Shown here piece by piece: positions 4,578-6,000 of a DNA stretch of 6,000 nucleotides. A model generated the notes under the pieces. The model had not been told where the DNA came from, searched no databases, and saw only the letters and a list, made by a program, of their open reading frames with translations. Origin of the DNA: Candidatus Bathyarchaeota archaeon (GTDB lineage Archaea > Thermoproteota > Bathyarchaeia > TCS64). Position numbers and translations under genes: made by a program. The number at the start of each line of letters is the position of its first letter. Position 1 is the stretch's first letter. The stretch spans positions 1 to 6,000 of the forward strand of contig JAUWBQ010000114.1 of assembly GCA_030601645.1 (NCBI GenBank), written 5' to 3'.

Positions 4578-5145
4578 ATGATCCTGGGACTGTGCGGGAG
4601 CCCGAGGTCGAAGACCACGGAGTACGTCCTCAGGAAGGCCCTTGAGATGCTGGAGGAGGGGGGCTTCGAGACCGAGTTCTACACTGTTAGTGGGAAGAAC
4701 CTCGGCTTCTGCATCCACTGCGACCACTGCCTCAAGGGGACCGGTTGCATCCTCCAGGATGACATGCAGGAGCTCTACCCGCTGATGGAGGAGGCGGAGG
4801 GCTTCATCATCGCCTCCCCCGTCTACAACGGCGGGGTCAGCGCCCAGACCAAGACTGTCATGGACAGGACCCGGGCCCTGCTGGCTGTCGACCCAGAAGT
4901 ATTCAGGGGGAAGGCCGGTATGGCCATCGCCATCGGGGGGGGACCGTTCTGGGGGCCAGGAGCTGGCGATCCAGCAGATCATCACCTTCTACACCCTGAA
5001 CGGGGTCTTCTTCGGCACTAACATCGGGGCCGCCTTCTGGTCCCAGGACACCATGGAGGGGATCATTGCGGACGAGGAAGGCTACAGGAGCCTCAAAGAA
5101 ACCATTAGGCGCTTCTCAGAATTCCTAAAAGGGAGAATATCCTAG
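4578..5145 (+). CDS. Iron-sulfur flavoprotein (NADPH-dependent FMN reductase-like), interrupted by a +1 frameshift
   Basis: This matches the archaeal iron-sulfur flavoprotein (Isf) family, FMN proteins with a flavodoxin-like fold and one 4Fe-4S cluster that take electrons from ferredoxin. The start is MILGLCGSPRSKTTE, with the FMN phosphate loop at 7-15. The compact cluster motif C45-x2-C48-x2-C51-x5-C57 and the flavin loop SPVYNGG (80-86) follow. After residue 119 the frame runs into an eight-G tract (4935-4942). As written it continues as unrelated sequence to TAA at 5019-5021 (147 residues). Removing one G restores IGGDRSGGQELAIQQI and a typical C-terminal half ending FLKGRIS, stop TAG 5143-5145, for 188 residues in all. 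A GTG directly before the ATG (4575) is an alternative start. The 3' half keeps sound coding character, so a sequencing error or recent mutation is likely. The gene lies 16 bases before an AfpA-like gene. Confidence 0.85.
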
Positions 5146-5161
5146 AGTAAGTGATGCGGCC

Positions 5162-5728
5162 ATGGCAGGAAGACGGAGTGTAGCTTGGGGGATCACGGGT
5201 GCGGGGGACAAGCTGGATGAGACCCTCCGGGTCATGAAAGACATCAGGGCAGAATATGCCGACCGCGTGGACATCGAGGTTTACCTCTCCAAGATGGGGG
5301 ACATGGTAGCCAAGATGTATAGGTTAGACGATGAGATCAAGGAGTCCTTCGACAAGGTCATGGTCGAGAAGAACGCGAACTCCCCCTTCATCACGGGCAG
5401 GCTCCAACTTGGAGGCTTCGAGTTCCTGCTCCTAGCCCCGGCGACGTCCAACACGGTGGCCAAGCTCGCTCACGGCATCTCTGATACGATGCTGACCAAC
5501 GGCGCCATCCAGGCCCTCAAGGCCTACGTCCCGGTCTACGTCATGCCGGTCGATTATAGGGAGGGAACGACGGTGACCGTCCTCCCTAATGGGAAGCCGT
5601 TGAAGCTTAGGGTCAGGAAGGAGGACTCCGAGAACGTGCGAAAGATCTCCGCCATGGATGGGGTCACCGCCTTCGAGAAACCCGAAGAAATCCGGGAGGT
5701 CTTCCGAGAAAGATTCGACGCCGCCTGA
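5162..5728 (+). CDS. afpA: Archaeoflavoprotein AfpA / dihydromethanopterin reductase-like flavoprotein (DmrB family)
   Basis: A 188-residue flavoprotein of the phosphopantothenoylcysteine decarboxylase-like fold. Marks of the AfpA/DmrB branch are the N-terminal VAWGITGAGDKLDET (7-21), NSPFITGRLQLGGFEFLLLAPATSNTVAK (73-101) with the FMN-binding APATSNT, SDTMLTNGAIQA (107-118), YVMPVDYREG (126-135) and a C-terminal LRVRKEDSENV (149-159) plus a short final helix. Family members bind FMN; Archaeoglobus AfpA takes electrons from ferredoxin, and the methanosarcinal DmrB reduces dihydromethanopterin. The protein has no cysteine, so it carries no cluster of its own. The upstream iron-sulfur flavoprotein, 16 bases away in the same direction, could be its electron partner. 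GTGAT at 5151-5155 serves as ribosome binding site, six bases before the ATG. Family assignment is firm; AfpA versus DmrB activity cannot be decided from sequence. Confidence 0.85.
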   Translation: MAGRRSVAWGITGAGDKLDETLRVMKDIRAEYADRVDIEVYLSKMGDMVAKMYRLDDEIKESFDKVMVEKNANSPFITGRLQLGGFEFLLLAPATSNTVAKLAHGISDTMLTNGAIQALKAYVPVYVMPVDYREGTTVTVLPNGKPLKLRVRKEDSENVRKISAMDGVTAFEKPEEIREVFRERFDAA

Positions 5729-5787
5729 AAGAGATCCGATGACGCCTTCTACATGAAACCACAATCATCCCAGTCCATTTCAGGCGG
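5721..5787. repeat. Perfect 10-base inverted repeat between afpA and the dehydrogenase gene
   Basis: CCGCCTGAAA (5721-5730) and TTTCAGGCGG (5778-5787) are exact reverse complements separated by 47 bases. In RNA the pairing can extend by one G-U pair. The left arm contains the afpA stop codon (TGA 5726-5728). The right arm touches the TTTTATATT box of the next gene, so the structure could end the afpA transcript or act as a regulator site. Confidence 0.55.
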
Positions 5788-5796
5788 TTTTATATT
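5788..5796 (+). promoter_or_regulatory. Promoter of the iron-containing alcohol dehydrogenase gene
   Basis: TTTTATATT is a strong archaeal TATA-like element about 45-50 bases before the ATG at 5838. The expected start near 5818-5822 leaves a leader of about 16-20 bases. That leader has only a weak ribosome binding sequence (GGGTG near 5819-5823). Confidence 0.55.
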
Positions 5797-5837
5797 CAAA
5801 AAACAGGCAATCATACCCGGGTGCGTTTTTGAGCTCG

Positions 5838-6000
5838 ATGACATACAACTTTCCCCCCGCCGTCCACTTCGGATGGGGGGAGGCAGAGAAGGTGGCTGGA
5901 CATGTCAAAGATCTGAAGGGGTCCAAGGTCCTGATAGTGACGGATGAGGGCTGCAGGAAGGTTGGCCTCCTTGAAGGGGTCATCGCATCCTTGGAGGGGG
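5838..6000 (+). CDS. Iron-containing alcohol dehydrogenase, N-terminal part
   Basis: The first 54 residues of a protein cut off by the window edge. It begins MTYNFPPAVHFGWGEAEKV, where FGWGEAEKV matches the FGxGxxxxL opening of group III iron-dependent alcohol dehydrogenases. It continues with LKGSKVLIVTDEGCRKVGLLEGV, the first Rossmann-like strand and the TDxGxxKxGL turn of the same family. These enzymes oxidise or reduce alcohols and aldehydes with NAD(P) and a ferrous ion. The iron-binding residues lie beyond the window, so substrate and metal cannot be judged. Glycerol-1-phosphate dehydrogenase, a distant relative, has a different N-terminus and is less likely. Confidence 0.85.
   Translation, partial: MTYNFPPAVHFGWGEAEKVAGHVKDLKGSKVLIVTDEGCRKVGLLEGVIASLEG

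Noticed and set aside
4575..4581. GTGATGA, a perfect box C-like sequence at the flavoprotein start
   Set aside because: It is simply the GTG-ATG start region; no box D lies within guide-RNA distance.

Overview
The window is archaeal DNA. Its ribosomal proteins are of the archaeal/eukaryotic type (S19e, L39e, L31e, LX/L18a). They sit with a PDCD5-family protein, prefoldin alpha, an archaeal FtsY without a long acidic N-terminal domain, and a single-span SecE/Sec61-gamma. Most genes or operons are preceded by A/T-rich TATA-like boxes about 25-35 bases upstream of the start, and several look leaderless. Coding regions are GC-rich with strong G/C third positions, AGG is a common arginine codon, and GTG starts are frequent. 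A rubredoxin, a ferritin-like protein, an iron-sulfur flavoprotein and an AfpA/DmrB-type flavoprotein suggest an anaerobe, possibly one using methanopterin-type C1 chemistry. The exact lineage cannot be fixed from this window.

Layout. 1-113 is the end of an unrecognised gene. 175-859 holds two short genes, each with its own promoter: a ferritin-like helical protein and a rubredoxin, together a plausible oxygen/peroxide or iron-handling pair. 860-1173 is a 314-base AT-richer spacer. It ends in a promoter whose TATA box lies between inverted TGTCGGT half-sites. 1174-3977 is a tight seven-gene operon, rps19e - PDCD5 - rpl39e - rpl31e - rplX - pfdA - ftsY, with spacings from short gaps to 8-base overlaps. 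It joins ribosome parts, a co-translational chaperone subunit and the SRP receptor. The initiation factor aIF6 gene that commonly lies between rpl31e and rplX is absent. secE (4014-4184) follows with its own promoter and is not followed by nusG.

Convergent to secE on the minus strand is a 40-residue single-span membrane protein gene (4271-4393) with a Shine-Dalgarno sequence and TATA box. The 86 bases between the two stops hold two hairpins. From the divergent side, a probable leaderless promoter drives an iron-sulfur flavoprotein gene (4578-5145). That gene is broken by one extra G in an eight-G run. It is followed 16 bases later by an AfpA/DmrB-family flavoprotein. The two form a likely ferredoxin-linked electron-transfer pair. 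The window ends in the N-terminus of an iron-containing alcohol dehydrogenase with its own TATA box. That box abuts one arm of a perfect 10-base inverted repeat whose other arm spans the stop codon of the AfpA-like gene.

Most of the window is conserved core machinery. The less ordinary items are the operator-like repeat at the ribosomal promoter, the small antisense membrane protein, the flavoprotein frameshift, and the departures from usual archaeal gene order.
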